From Rhodococcus marinonascens NBRC 14363 (GTDB lineage Bacteria > Actinomycetota > Actinomycetes > Mycobacteriales > Mycobacteriaceae): a stretch of 35,317 bases of DNA. The notes beneath the pieces were generated by a model. The model was not told where the DNA came from. It saw nothing but the letters and a program-made list of their open reading frames with translations, and ran no database searches. The DNA lies in NCBI RefSeq assembly GCF_001894885.1, contig NZ_BCXB01000017.1, positions 1 to 35,317 of the forward strand, given 5' to 3'. The position numbers and the translations under genes were made by a program. How positions within the stretch are numbered: position 1 is the first letter of the stretch; each line of letters starts with the position of its first letter. Positions 1 to 10,282 of the stretch are shown here, in pieces.

Positions 1-94
1 GGAAGTCGGTGTCCGTGTCGCTCTGACCTGAAATAAGTTACGCCACCCCCACCACAAAACCAAATCGCCAGGTCACGGCCATCAGAGCATTACG

Positions 95-292
95 TCAAGG
101 CACCCAGTACTTGACGGCCAACTCCTCGATCACCACATCTCCCTCGGAGGCCTGCTCCAATGTCGCCAGGTCGGAGTCGATGGAGACCAATCGAGGATCG
201 TCTCCCTCTGCCTGCTGGACTGGGTGCCCCCCGTCCTCTGTCAACTGACGCAGCAGCTTCTCTCGCACCCGGTCCTTCAACGAATCGCCCAT
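95..292 (-). CDS. Small hypothetical protein (65 aa)
   Basis: A 65-residue reading frame opens with ATG and ends in ...VKYWVP. The protein is acidic and hydrophilic, with no membrane segment, signal peptide or cysteine. The first 20 residues are a charged, probably helical stretch (MGDSLKDRVREKLLRQL). I do not recognise the family. No convincing ribosome binding site is visible just upstream of the ATG, which lowers confidence. It points the same way as the small membrane ORF, the tRNA and holB that follow. It may be real, since its codon use is GC-biased, or a chance frame. Confidence 0.4.
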   Translation of the reverse strand: MGDSLKDRVREKLLRQLTEDGGHPVQQAEGDDPRLVSIDSDLATLEQASEGDVVIEELAVKYWVP

Positions 293-340
293 ATCGAAAT
301 CATGGCGGTGCGGAGGTGGGTTGTCGAGCGTCCGACCCGC

Positions 341-463
341 TCACTCCTCAGTCTTGTCTTTATCCGTCACTCTGCCCTTTTTGCCGAAGACTCGAAGCGC
401 GGTCGGAATGAGAACGATCAACGCGCCCAGCATCGCGATCAAGGAGAAAACCTGCATTGCCAT
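341..463 (-). CDS. Small single-span membrane protein (about 40 aa)
   Basis: From the ATG at 463 the frame encodes about 40 residues: a hydrophobic stretch of roughly 18 residues (VFSLIAMLGALIVLIPTAL) followed by a basic and then acidic tail (GKKGRVTDKDKTEE). This pattern suggests one membrane helix with a charged cytoplasmic tail. A longer start at 541 would add a basic, low-complexity N-terminus, and no good ribosome binding site decides between them. I do not recognise the family and assign no function. The stretch from about 464 to 904 shows no gene that I can support. Confidence 0.4.
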   Translation of the reverse strand: MAMQVFSLIAMLGALIVLIPTALRVFGKKGRVTDKDKTEE

Positions 464-904
464 CTGTGAACCGACTTTCTGTTTCGCACGTACGAACCCG
501 GCTGATGAGGATCGTGGCAGAGACGACGGCACCTGCTGCAACAGCGCACCGCGCGTGAACCCCGCACCGTCGGGAGCGATCCATCTCGCGTGCCCGTATG
601 TCCAGTGTTCACGATTCGATCGCCGTTCGTAGGGCTGCTGCCGAACTTGTCAAGATGATTGTCGCGGTCATGGTGGATGGAGCCGCCCCCTTCTGGGAAC
701 AGCGGCCACACTTCAGTGTGAACCGTCGTCGACCATTCCGTGATCCGCATGCATCACGTTGCGGACCAGACAAACCGGACGGACGTGTTGCACCTCATAC
801 CGACGGGGCGACTCGAGCCGCTCGGCCACCCAGATCTGGTGTCGAAGGGGTTTCGAAACGCAAAAGCCCACCATGGTTTTCGTATCGTCGCACGACCCTG
901 GGAA

Positions 905-941
905 CGAGAAAGCCACAGGTGAAATGTTCACCTGTGGCTTT
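905..941 (-). terminator. Intrinsic terminator after tRNA-Thr
   Basis: A perfect 13-bp inverted repeat (arms 911-923 and 927-939, 3-nt loop) lies 8 bases beyond the 3' end of the tRNA-Thr gene on the minus strand. It is followed in that direction by a T-rich stretch (TTTCTCGTT). Stem strength, position and orientation fit a terminator for the tRNA transcript. Confidence 0.8.
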
Positions 942-947
942 CCCCTG

Positions 948-1020
948 AGCTGCCTGAGAGAATCGAACTCTCGACCTTTTCATTACGAGTGAAATGCTCT
1001 ACCGACTGAGCTAAGGCAGC
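948..1020 (-). tRNA. tRNA-Thr, anticodon CGT
   Basis: The minus strand folds into a complete 73-nt cloverleaf. The acceptor is GCTGCCT paired with AGGCAGC, the D stem is GCTC/GAGC with an AGTCGGTA loop, the anticodon stem is TTTCA/TGAAA with loop CTCGTAA, and the T stem is GAGAG/CTCTC with loop TTCGATT. The anticodon CGT reads ACG threonine codons. The CCA end is not encoded. The gene lies 31 bp downstream of holB on the same strand. Confidence 0.97.
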
Positions 1021-1051
1021 GGTGCCTTTCGGCGGTGGCGAGTCTAGCGCC

Positions 1052-2266
1052 TCAACCCCGTGTATGCGAAAACGGCTCCCTGAACGCGTCCCCAAGACTG
1101 GCCACCATGGCATCGACAGCCCACTGCGGCTTGACGTTGACGCTGATCGCCTCGCGGCACCCGAGGACCGCTTCGATGCAGTTCAGAAGACCTTCAGGGG
1201 TTGTCCGTGAGGCGAGGTCGGCAGCTCGATCGGCCATGTCGGGGTGATTCGCGGCGGCGCTCGACCCCCACGCGACAGCCAACGCATCACGGTAGAGGCC
1301 CGCCAGATCGACGAGCGCACGATCAAGTGCGTCGCGCCCCGTGCGAGTGTTTCGGGACTTCTGTCGCTTCTCGAGGTCCTTCAGAACCCCGGCCGAGCCA
1401 CGGAGGGCTCCGGCCGCACCCTTGCCGGTGCCGCCTGCACCCAGTGCTGTCCGCAACTCCTCGGTCTCCTGCTCGTCCCGTGCGGCGCTCATCTCCTTCG
1501 CTTCCGCTTCGGCCGACCGCACCAGTTCTTCGGCGGCAGCAAACGCGGTCACGGGGCGCAATGCTGCTACAGCGACGTCTAGAGCATCCTTGCGCCGCAC
1601 CCTGGCGTTCAGATCCGTTGCGAACCGCCGCGCACGTCCCACGTGGCCGCCACTGATCGACGCCGCCAACTGCGCCTCGCCTGGATCCACTCGATCTCGC
1701 TCGCACAAAACCTTTGCGATCGATTCTGCCGACGGCGTGACCAGGCGAATGTGCCGGCAGCGCGAGCGCAAGGTCACCGAAATATCCTGGGGGTCCACCG
1801 AAGGCGCGCACAGCAGGAACACCGTGCGGTCCGGCGGTTCCTCGACCACTTTCAGGAGTGCGTTGGCCGCACCCTCGGTGAGTCGGTCGGCGTCCTCGAC
1901 CACAACGATCTGCCAGCGCCCCGTACTCGGTCTCCGAGACGCCATCTGCACGATGGCACGCATCTCCTTGACGCTGATGCTCAAACCCTCCGGGACAACT
2001 TGCCGAACGTCGCCGTGAGTGCCAACCATCGCTGTGGTGCAGGCGTGGCATTCGCCGCACCCAGGGACGTCTTCGCTGGTGCATTGGAGTGCAGCGGCGA
2101 AACACTGCGCGGCCACCGACCGACCCGATCCGGGTGGTCCGGTGAACAGCCACGAATGCGTCATCGCGGAGCCCATCGAACCAACTCCACTGCGGGCCGC
2201 GGTAGCCGCGGCCGTCAGTTCGGCCTCGACGTGCTCTTGGCCCACCAACCGGTCGAATACGGTCAT
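1052..2266 (-). CDS. holB: DNA polymerase III subunit delta'
   Basis: This 404-residue AAA+ clamp-loader subunit helps load the sliding clamp during replication. Visible motifs are a P-loop GPPGSGRS at 43-50, in which Arg replaces the usual Lys; a zinc module with Cys62, Cys70, Cys73 and Cys76; a Walker B-like VVVEDAD at 121-127; and the SRC motif at 168-170 typical of clamp-loader subunits. Loss of the P-loop lysine is compatible with the known role of delta' as a subunit that supplies the arginine finger instead of hydrolysing ATP; that is inference here. The start is ATG with a weak ribosome binding site. topA ends 52 bp upstream on the same strand. In M. tuberculosis an adenylate cyclase gene sits between these two, and it is absent here. 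Confidence 0.93.
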   Translation of the reverse strand: MTVFDRLVGQEHVEAELTAAATAARSGVGSMGSAMTHSWLFTGPPGSGRSVAAQCFAAALQCTSEDVPGCGECHACTTAMVGTHGDVRQVVPEGLSISVKEMRAIVQMASRRPSTGRWQIVVVEDADRLTEGAANALLKVVEEPPDRTVFLLCAPSVDPQDISVTLRSRCRHIRLVTPSAESIAKVLCERDRVDPGEAQLAASISGGHVGRARRFATDLNARVRRKDALDVAVAALRPVTAFAAAEELVRSAEAEAKEMSAARDEQETEELRTALGAGGTGKGAAGALRGSAGVLKDLEKRQKSRNTRTGRDALDRALVDLAGLYRDALAVAWGSSAAANHPDMADRAADLASRTTPEGLLNCIEAVLGCREAISVNVKPQWAVDAMVASLGDAFREPFSHTRG

Positions 2267-2318
2267 TGGCAGAGCCTATCCGCCACCTGCGACATCTCGA
2301 TCGGTCCGAGGTAGCGGC

Positions 2319-5210
<2,892 letters not shown>

Positions 5211-5293
5211 CAGTAGCCCGAGCCTTCCTGAAGTTGATCGCTGCCATTCGACAATTGTGCAGACAAACCCTTTTATACCCGGTTCGCCTATTA

Positions 5294-5932
5294 CTAGGGT
5301 GACATACCCGGAACCCATCCTCGCAGATCAATACCGCCTACACGGCCCCGCGGTTCTGGCCGGATACGCGATTCATCGACATTTCGTGGCGCCTCACCAA
5401 TGCTCTCGATGAGTCTGCCGAGCCTACGCCGACCAGAGATCCGTAGCCCCGGACCGGACCCGCGCGTACCGATCAGGGTCGGCGCGATACCCGCTCGCAT
5501 CAGGGCCTGGGCCAACGGTGCGTGGGTATCCGGGGCGTGCGGATCGAGCCCGAGGACAATCCGCTGACCCGCAACTTCACCCCGACCCGAGGCCAACGCC
5601 CACATCCTCAACTGGCGCCCCGATGGAACCCAGCCCGCAGGCACTGCCTTGACCGCCCCCCTGGTCCATTGTTCAGCGAGTGGACCCAACTCGAGGACGG
5701 ATCCAGTACGGACCAGCAGACTGCCCTCGTCGCTATGCGTGATTTCGACCTCGAGGCCGGCCTGGGCGATCAACTCTGCGATCCCCTCAGCCCGCCACAG
5801 GGCATCCACCATGATCGAGATCCTCGCTCGCCCACCTGACGCAACCACCTGACCCGGCGCGGCGAGGAGCCCACTCAGGTCGGTGATCGCCGGCGGCATT
5901 GCCTCGGCGGAGAAGAAAGAGAGTTGGCTCAC
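5294..5932 (-). CDS. Conserved actinobacterial protein (Rv3647c-like)
   Basis: A 212-residue protein with a GTG start, encoded between cspA and topA on the same strand, the position that Rv3647c holds in mycobacteria. It begins MSQLSFFSAEAMPP and has no signal peptide or membrane span. The sequence is mixed alpha/beta and includes ISIMVDALWRAEGIAELI, a segment LVRTGSVLELGPLAEQW, and a C-terminal basic stretch. I know of no established function and see no catalytic motif. The conserved position next to topA and cspA suggests a nucleic-acid-related housekeeping role, but that is only inference from context. Confidence 0.8.
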   Translation of the reverse strand: MSQLSFFSAEAMPPAITDLSGLLAAPGQVVASGGRARISIMVDALWRAEGIAELIAQAGLEVEITHSDEGSLLVRTGSVLELGPLAEQWTRGAVKAVPAGWVPSGRQLRMWALASGRGEVAGQRIVLGLDPHAPDTHAPLAQALMRAGIAPTLIGTRGSGPGLRISGRRRLGRLIESIGEAPRNVDESRIRPEPRGRVGGIDLRGWVPGMSP

Positions 5933-5973
5933 TGAAGTATTCCTTTTGCCACGGCACCATTGTCGTAGAACGC

Positions 5974-6008
5974 GTCGTCCCCCACCGCCTCAGGCGATGG
6001 GGGACGAC
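5974..6008 (-). terminator. Strong hairpin between cspA and the Rv3647c-like gene
   Basis: An 11-bp perfect inverted repeat (arms 5974-5984 and 5998-6008) with a nested CGCC/GGCG stem forms a very stable hairpin about 64 bp downstream of the cspA stop. No T-run follows on the minus strand, so it may be a U-less actinobacterial terminator or an RNA-stability element for the cspA transcript. Confidence 0.6.
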
Positions 6009-6071
6009 AGGGACGCGGCCACGAGGACCCCGTCCGCCTGAACTACATGTTCACAATGGTGAACGGCAGAA

Positions 6072-6275
6072 TCAGACTGCGTGAACGCCGGTGGCCTGGG
6101 GACCCTTGGTTCCCTGACCTACCTCGAACTCCACGCGTTGGTTCTCCTCGAGGGTGCGGAAACCGCTGCCCTGAATCTCGGAGTAATGGACGAAAACGTC
6201 AGCGGAGCCGTCCTCCGGCGCAATGAAGCCGAAGCCTTTTTCCGCGTTGAACCACTTCACGGTGCCCTGTGCCAT
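6072..6275 (-). CDS. cspA: Cold-shock protein (CspA family)
   Basis: A 67-residue single cold-shock domain. It carries the RNP1 motif KGFGFIAP (residues 14-21) and the RNP2 motif DVFVHYSEI (26-34), which together form the single-strand nucleic-acid binding face. The protein is expected to act as an RNA chaperone. The ATG at 6275 is preceded by GAAGG. The frame extends upstream, but the extra residues are unrelated to the family. The gene is divergent from the helicase gene, as in mycobacteria. Confidence 0.95.
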   Translation of the reverse strand: MAQGTVKWFNAEKGFGFIAPEDGSADVFVHYSEIQGSGFRTLEENQRVEFEVGQGTKGPQATGVHAV

Positions 6276-6672
6276 GCTTTTCCTTCTCTTTCTAACCACC
6301 GGATGCGACGGACAGCCCATACAGTCCGCCGGGCCGGTTCCGAGCGCTGTACTACTAGATTTCCCCCTCAGGAAAAGCGAGAGCACCGCGTTCGCAACAT
6401 CGATCCTGCGAACGCTCACTCTTTCAAGTCCACGAACACAGAAGCTGCGACCAGTTGTAGTCAACCATGAACACCGCACACACAACAGTAGAAATCCGCA
6501 CAATTCGTACAAAAAAAGTCGATCTGATAGCGGAAGGCCGTCAAACGCCGCATTCGCCAAGTGCCCGCCGCCCCCGGACAACAACTCCAAGAAACGTTCG
6601 TTAGCATTAATGCGCAGGTCGTGGCGGCATGGAAGCTACTCGCCCGTCCCCTACGACAGCCCGGAGACAATA
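6276..6672. other. Divergent intergenic region cspA / helicase
   Basis: About 400 bp without a gene that I can support. It must hold the promoters of cspA (leftward) and the helicase (rightward). Its right half is less GC-rich than the flanks, for example the A-run around 6510-6517. A long open frame continues upstream of the helicase start through this region, but its translation shows no helicase-like sequence. The length leaves room for a long cspA 5' leader, common in cold-shock genes, though I see no specific cold-box motif. Confidence 0.5.
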
Positions 6673-9021
6673 GTGAGCGCACCGTTTTCACCACGTGACA
6701 GCAGTGGAGATACGGCCGGAACATACGGTCGCGCACTGCTCGACCGGATTCTCGAGGGTCTTCCCCACAACGAATCCCCCCTCACATTCGCCGCGGAGAT
6801 TCCGGCACGGACTTCCTCATTTTCCGAATGGCCCGCCTGGGCACATCCGAGCGTCGTTCGGACCATGCAGGAGAACGGGATCGCCCTCCCTTGGAGTCAT
6901 CAGGCCGCCGCCGCCAACCTGGCCCACCAGAGGACGAACGTCGTCGTCTCCACCGGCACTGCGTCGGGCAAGTCGCTGGCCTATCAGCTTCCGGTACTCA
7001 CCACTCTGGCAACGGATCCGCGGGCGACTGCCCTCTACCTCTCACCCACCAAAGCACTCGGCGCCGACCAACTGCGGGCCGTAACCTCACTCATCGACTC
7101 GGAGGACGAACTCCGCAGCGCATGTCCGTGCGTATTCGACGGCGACACGGCACTCGAGGTACGGCACTGGGCCCGAGAGAATTCACGGTGGCTGTTCACC
7201 AACCCCGACATGCTGCACATTTCCTTGCTCCGCACTCATCAACGTTGGGCGCACTTCTTCCGCGGTCTCGCCTTCGTGGTGATCGACGAATGCCACTCCT
7301 ACCGTGGCGTCTTCGGCTCCAATGTGGCACTGGTGCTGCGTCGTCTGCGCCGTATCGCCGCACGGTACGGCGCCGATCCCGTCTTCGTGCTCGCCTCTGC
7401 CACCACCGCTGACCCCGGCGCGGCGGCGGCGCGCCTGATTGGCGCACCCTGTGCCGAGGTAGTGGAAGACGGTTCACCGCGAGGGCCCAAAACGGTGGCG
7501 CTCTGGGAGCCACCACTCGTGCGTGAGTCGACCGGGGAGAACGGCAGTCCGGTGCGCAGATCTGCAGTCGCGGAGGCAGCGCGGATCATGGCTGACCTGA
7601 TCGTCGAGGGGGCTCGTACTCTCACCTTCGTCCGCTCGCGGCGCGGTGCAGAATTGGCGGCGATGACGACCAAACGTCTACTCGGCGGAGTTGATTCCGA
7701 ACTCGCGTCGCGGGTTGCATCGTATCGCGCGGGCTATCTGGCCGAGGACCGCCGCGAACTCGAGGCCGCACTCGCCAACGGCACCCTACTTGGCGCAGCC
7801 ACGACAAACGCACTGGAACTCGGAGTCGACATCGTCGGCCTCGACGCCGTCGTGGTGGCTGGATTCCCCGGAACGGTGGCATCATTCTGGCAGCAGGGGG
7901 GCCGTTCCGGACGTCGCGGGCAAGGCGCGCTGGTAGTTCTCGTTGCCCGTGACGACCCCCTCGACACCTATTTGGTGCACCACCCGTCTGCGTTGCTGGA
8001 CAAGCCCGTCGAGGCGACTGTCACCGACCCTAGCAACCGGTACGTTCTTGGTCCACAGCTGCTTTGCGCGGCAATGGAATTACCATTGTCTGACGCAGAG
8101 GCCGAAGAATTCGGTGCAGTCGGGCTCCTCGGAGAACTCGCAGAGCAGGGGTTGATTCGACGCCGGGTGCATGGCTGGTTCGTGACCGCCGGCACAAATC
8201 CTCATGGTGCACTGAATATTCGGGGCGGAATTGGCACCCAGGTTGCAATTGTCGTCACCGAATCGGGACGAATGCTCGGAACCGTCGATGCGGGGCGCGC
8301 GCCCGCGACAGTGCACCCCGGTGCCGTTCACTTCCATCAGGGAGAGTCGTATGTCGTCGACGAACTCGACCTGGAACAGGGACTCGCCTTGGTGCACGCG
8401 GAGGAGCCTGACTGGACGACGTCCGCCCGCGAGACCACCGAAATCACCGTCACGGCGGTGCTCGAGCAAAAACTGTTCGGCGAACTCGAAGTTGTACTGG
8501 CCGAAGTGGAGGTCACCCATCAGGTGACCGGGTATCTGCGCCGGCTATCTTCGGGTGTGGTCCTCGACGCGGTCGAGTTGGACATGCCGGCGCAAACCCT
8601 GCCCACCCGCGCAGTCATGTACACGATCACCCCGGAACTTCTCATGCGGGCAGGTGTTCCGGCGGAATGTGTGCCCGGTGCACTACACGCCGCCGAGCAT
8701 GCCGCCATCGGCCTGCTGCCACTGGTCGCGGTGTGCGATCGAGGCGACATCGGCGGCGTCTCCACTGCCCTGCACGCCGACACCGGGCTACCGACGGTGT
8801 TCGTCTACGACGGCTACGCCGGCGGCGCCGGATTCGCCGACCGGGGCCACGCCGAGATGACCCACTGGCTCGATGCGACCAGAGAAGCGATCGAGTCATG
8901 CGAATGCACGACAGGCTGCCCGTCATGCGTGTACTCACCGAAGTGCGGAAACGGAAACGACCCCCTGGACAAGGCGGGGGCGATACGGGTCCTCACCGCG
9001 GTCTTGGAGGCACTGGTCTGA
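6673..9021 (+). CDS. DEAD/DEAH-box helicase, MrfA type with C-terminal Cys cluster
   Basis: A superfamily 2 helicase of 782 residues from the GTG at 6673, chosen because GGAGA lies 5 nt upstream. Motif I is TGTASGKS at 94-101, motif II is DECH at 205-208, and a QxxGRxGR-type motif VI (QQGGRSGRRG) follows in the second RecA domain. The C-terminal DUF1998-like domain ends with the cluster C743-x-C745-x3-C749-x2-C752 and a further Cys758. This is the arrangement known from the mitomycin repair helicase MrfA (YprA) of Bacillus, so a role in DNA cross-link or adduct repair is likely; it corresponds to Rv3649. The final 57 codons exist a second time at 11890-12060. Confidence 0.9.
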   Translation: MSAPFSPRDSSGDTAGTYGRALLDRILEGLPHNESPLTFAAEIPARTSSFSEWPAWAHPSVVRTMQENGIALPWSHQAAAANLAHQRTNVVVSTGTASGKSLAYQLPVLTTLATDPRATALYLSPTKALGADQLRAVTSLIDSEDELRSACPCVFDGDTALEVRHWARENSRWLFTNPDMLHISLLRTHQRWAHFFRGLAFVVIDECHSYRGVFGSNVALVLRRLRRIAARYGADPVFVLASATTADPGAAAARLIGAPCAEVVEDGSPRGPKTVALWEPPLVRESTGENGSPVRRSAVAEAARIMADLIVEGARTLTFVRSRRGAELAAMTTKRLLGGVDSELASRVASYRAGYLAEDRRELEAALANGTLLGAATTNALELGVDIVGLDAVVVAGFPGTVASFWQQGGRSGRRGQGALVVLVARDDPLDTYLVHHPSALLDKPVEATVTDPSNRYVLGPQLLCAAMELPLSDAEAEEFGAVGLLGELAEQGLIRRRVHGWFVTAGTNPHGALNIRGGIGTQVAIVVTESGRMLGTVDAGRAPATVHPGAVHFHQGESYVVDELDLEQGLALVHAEEPDWTTSARETTEITVTAVLEQKLFGELEVVLAEVEVTHQVTGYLRRLSSGVVLDAVELDMPAQTLPTRAVMYTITPELLMRAGVPAECVPGALHAAEHAAIGLLPLVAVCDRGDIGGVSTALHADTGLPTVFVYDGYAGGAGFADRGHAEMTHWLDATREAIESCECTTGCPSCVYSPKCGNGNDPLDKAGAIRVLTAVLEALV

Positions 9022-9130
9022 CGCGAACAGCCGACCTACCGACGGCGAAGAGGTGGGCAGGCCGACCGTTCTATGGAAGCGCGCGAACTCCAACGCGCAC
9101 TTGATCAATGCATCGACGTTTGTCCAGGCC

Positions 9131-9239
9131 TCACTCCGCCGGGCCCGCCCTCGCCACAGCCTTCGCGGCGCGGAGGCCGAACGAGGACCGAGGCACCGGC
9201 ACCGTAACGGTCACCTCCACGTCCCAGCCCTCTACCTCG
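9131..9239 (-). pseudogene. Remnant of the tadE-like gene (left copy)
   Basis: This stretch matches the last 36 codons of the intact gene at 12196-12570, from its stop codon inward. The match breaks off at 9239. After six unrelated bases (9240-9245) it resumes with sequence corresponding to about 12876, so some 571 bp covering the rest of this gene and most of tadE are missing. It cannot make a functional protein. Confidence 0.8.
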
Positions 9240-9245
9240 GCAAAG

Positions 9246-9411
9246 CGTTACACCTCCGGTCTCCGACCGACAAAGCCCCCCAACGGAGGTCATCACACCG
9301 CGGTGTTCAGCGCTTTGTCGATGATGTTCGTCAACGCCGTGACGATGCTATCGGCGGTCACGACCGAATAGAGGACGCGCCGAATGCGGCGGCCGCGATC
9401 GTGCCGATTGC
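9246..9411 (-). pseudogene. Remnant of the tadE start and flp pilin (left copy)
   Basis: This stretch matches about 12876-13041 of the intact cluster: the first codons of tadE and the C-terminal part of the Flp-type pilin (DSIVTALTNIIDKALNTAV is still readable). Compared with the intact copy, one G is missing near 9374, which shifts the frame. Homology stops at about 9411, before the pilin N-terminus and processing site. The foreign-looking 2-kb segment begins directly after it. Confidence 0.78.
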
Positions 9412-9449
9412 GTAGCCGACTATTGATGATTACACTGAACAGCCGGAGT

Positions 9450-9475
9450 GGCGCTCGTCGTGCACGACGAGCGCC
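9450..9475. repeat. Perfect 26-bp palindrome
   Basis: The 13-base arm GGCGCTCGTCGTG is followed immediately by its exact reverse complement. It lies about 38 bp inside the left end of the inserted 2-kb segment, between the pilin remnant and the hsdR-like remnant. It could be a bidirectional terminator, a protein-binding dyad or the trace of a mobile-element end. No T-run follows on either side. Confidence 0.85.
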
Positions 9476-9544
9476 GACCACGCGCAACGGGAAGCCGTGT
9501 GATCGCAGCCTGTATTGCCACGCGTCCGCCTACGATCCTGATTC

Positions 9545-9760
9545 GTGATCGAGTTGGACAAAGCGCAGCTGACCGAGGCGGAAATCCGTACTCGGTACGT
9601 GGCACCTGGGCTCAGTGCGTCGGGCTCACCGCTCAGCTCCATGCGCGAGGAGTTCTACTACTTCTCTGCGGGCCGGATCCAGTCGAGAACACGCTCAACG
9701 AGGCGAACACCGAGCCGATCGCCGACCGGTCGCGCCCAAGCGGTGCTGCCCAATCCCTAG
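9545..9760 (+). pseudogene. Remnant of a type I restriction enzyme R subunit N-terminus
   Basis: A 71-codon frame from a GTG. Its first 50 residues read ELDKAQLTEAEIRTRYVAPGL, then REEFYYFSAGRI. This resembles the start of HsdR proteins of the kind that open with K-x-L-x-E-x-x-I-R-x-x-Y-I-x-P-A-L and continue with IREEVYFTAGRI. After SRTRSTRR the similarity is lost, and no nuclease or helicase domain follows. It is best read as a decayed fragment brought in with the insert. The identification rests on recalled family patterns. Confidence 0.55.
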
Positions 9761-9854
9761 ATGGCCGATCAGTTGCTCGTCGGCGCTGTCCACGCCCCCT
9801 CCGATAACGCTGGCCAGCGTGCCCAATGCCACGGTCCGACAGTAGGGAACAACG

Positions 9855-10196
9855 ATGTCCGTCTCAACGCTCAAAATCGGCTGGATCGGTGTCGGCCGGA
9901 TGGGATCTGAGCTCGTCACCCGGCTGCTCGATGCCGGTCACGACGTCACCGTTTGCAACCCCACTGCGTCGAAGGGGCAGGCCTTGGCTGACCATGGTGC
10001 CGCGATTGCGCGAAGACCCGTCGATCTGGCCGACCACGACCGAGTGTTCAGCATGGTGTCCTCCCGGAGGGACCTCGAGGAGGTGGTGACCTCGGCCACC
10101 GAGCGGGCCGCATCGCCGATCGCCTTGCCGATCTGGTGCGCATGCTCAGCAACGCGATCGCCGAGGCCGTGTAACGGCTGCAGCCCAACAACTTGA
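9855..10196 (+). pseudogene. Truncated 3-hydroxyisobutyrate dehydrogenase-like NAD-binding domain
   Basis: The first about 75 residues are a clear Rossmann N-terminus of the beta-hydroxyacid dehydrogenase family: GWIGVGRMG (GxGxxG) with MGSELVTRLLDAGHDVTVCN. The family is normally near 290 residues. Here the sequence turns unrelated after about residue 80, and the substrate and catalytic Lys motifs are absent. From about 10079 another frame (DLGHRAGRIADRLADLV...) runs to a stop at 10160-10162 and could be the tail of a different gene fused by deletion. The remnant lies inside the inserted segment. Confidence 0.6.
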
Positions 10197-10225
10197 ACCG
10201 CAAGGTCGCAGGCAGCTTGGGGAAT

Positions 10226-10241
10226 ATACCTATGGGGGTAT
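10226..10241 (+). promoter_or_regulatory. CsoR/CstR-type operator candidate
   Basis: ATACCTATGGGGGTAT is an imperfect dyad with ATACC/GGTAT ends around a G-tract. It lies 42 bp before the start of the sulfide:quinone-oxidoreductase-like gene. CsoR, CstR and related DUF156 repressors are known to bind sites with ATACCC/GGGTAT ends and a GC tract. No repressor gene of that family is visible in the window. Confidence 0.55.
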
Positions 10242-10282
10242 GACGTCTGTATTAGAAACCACAACAGAAAGGAAGGACTGAC

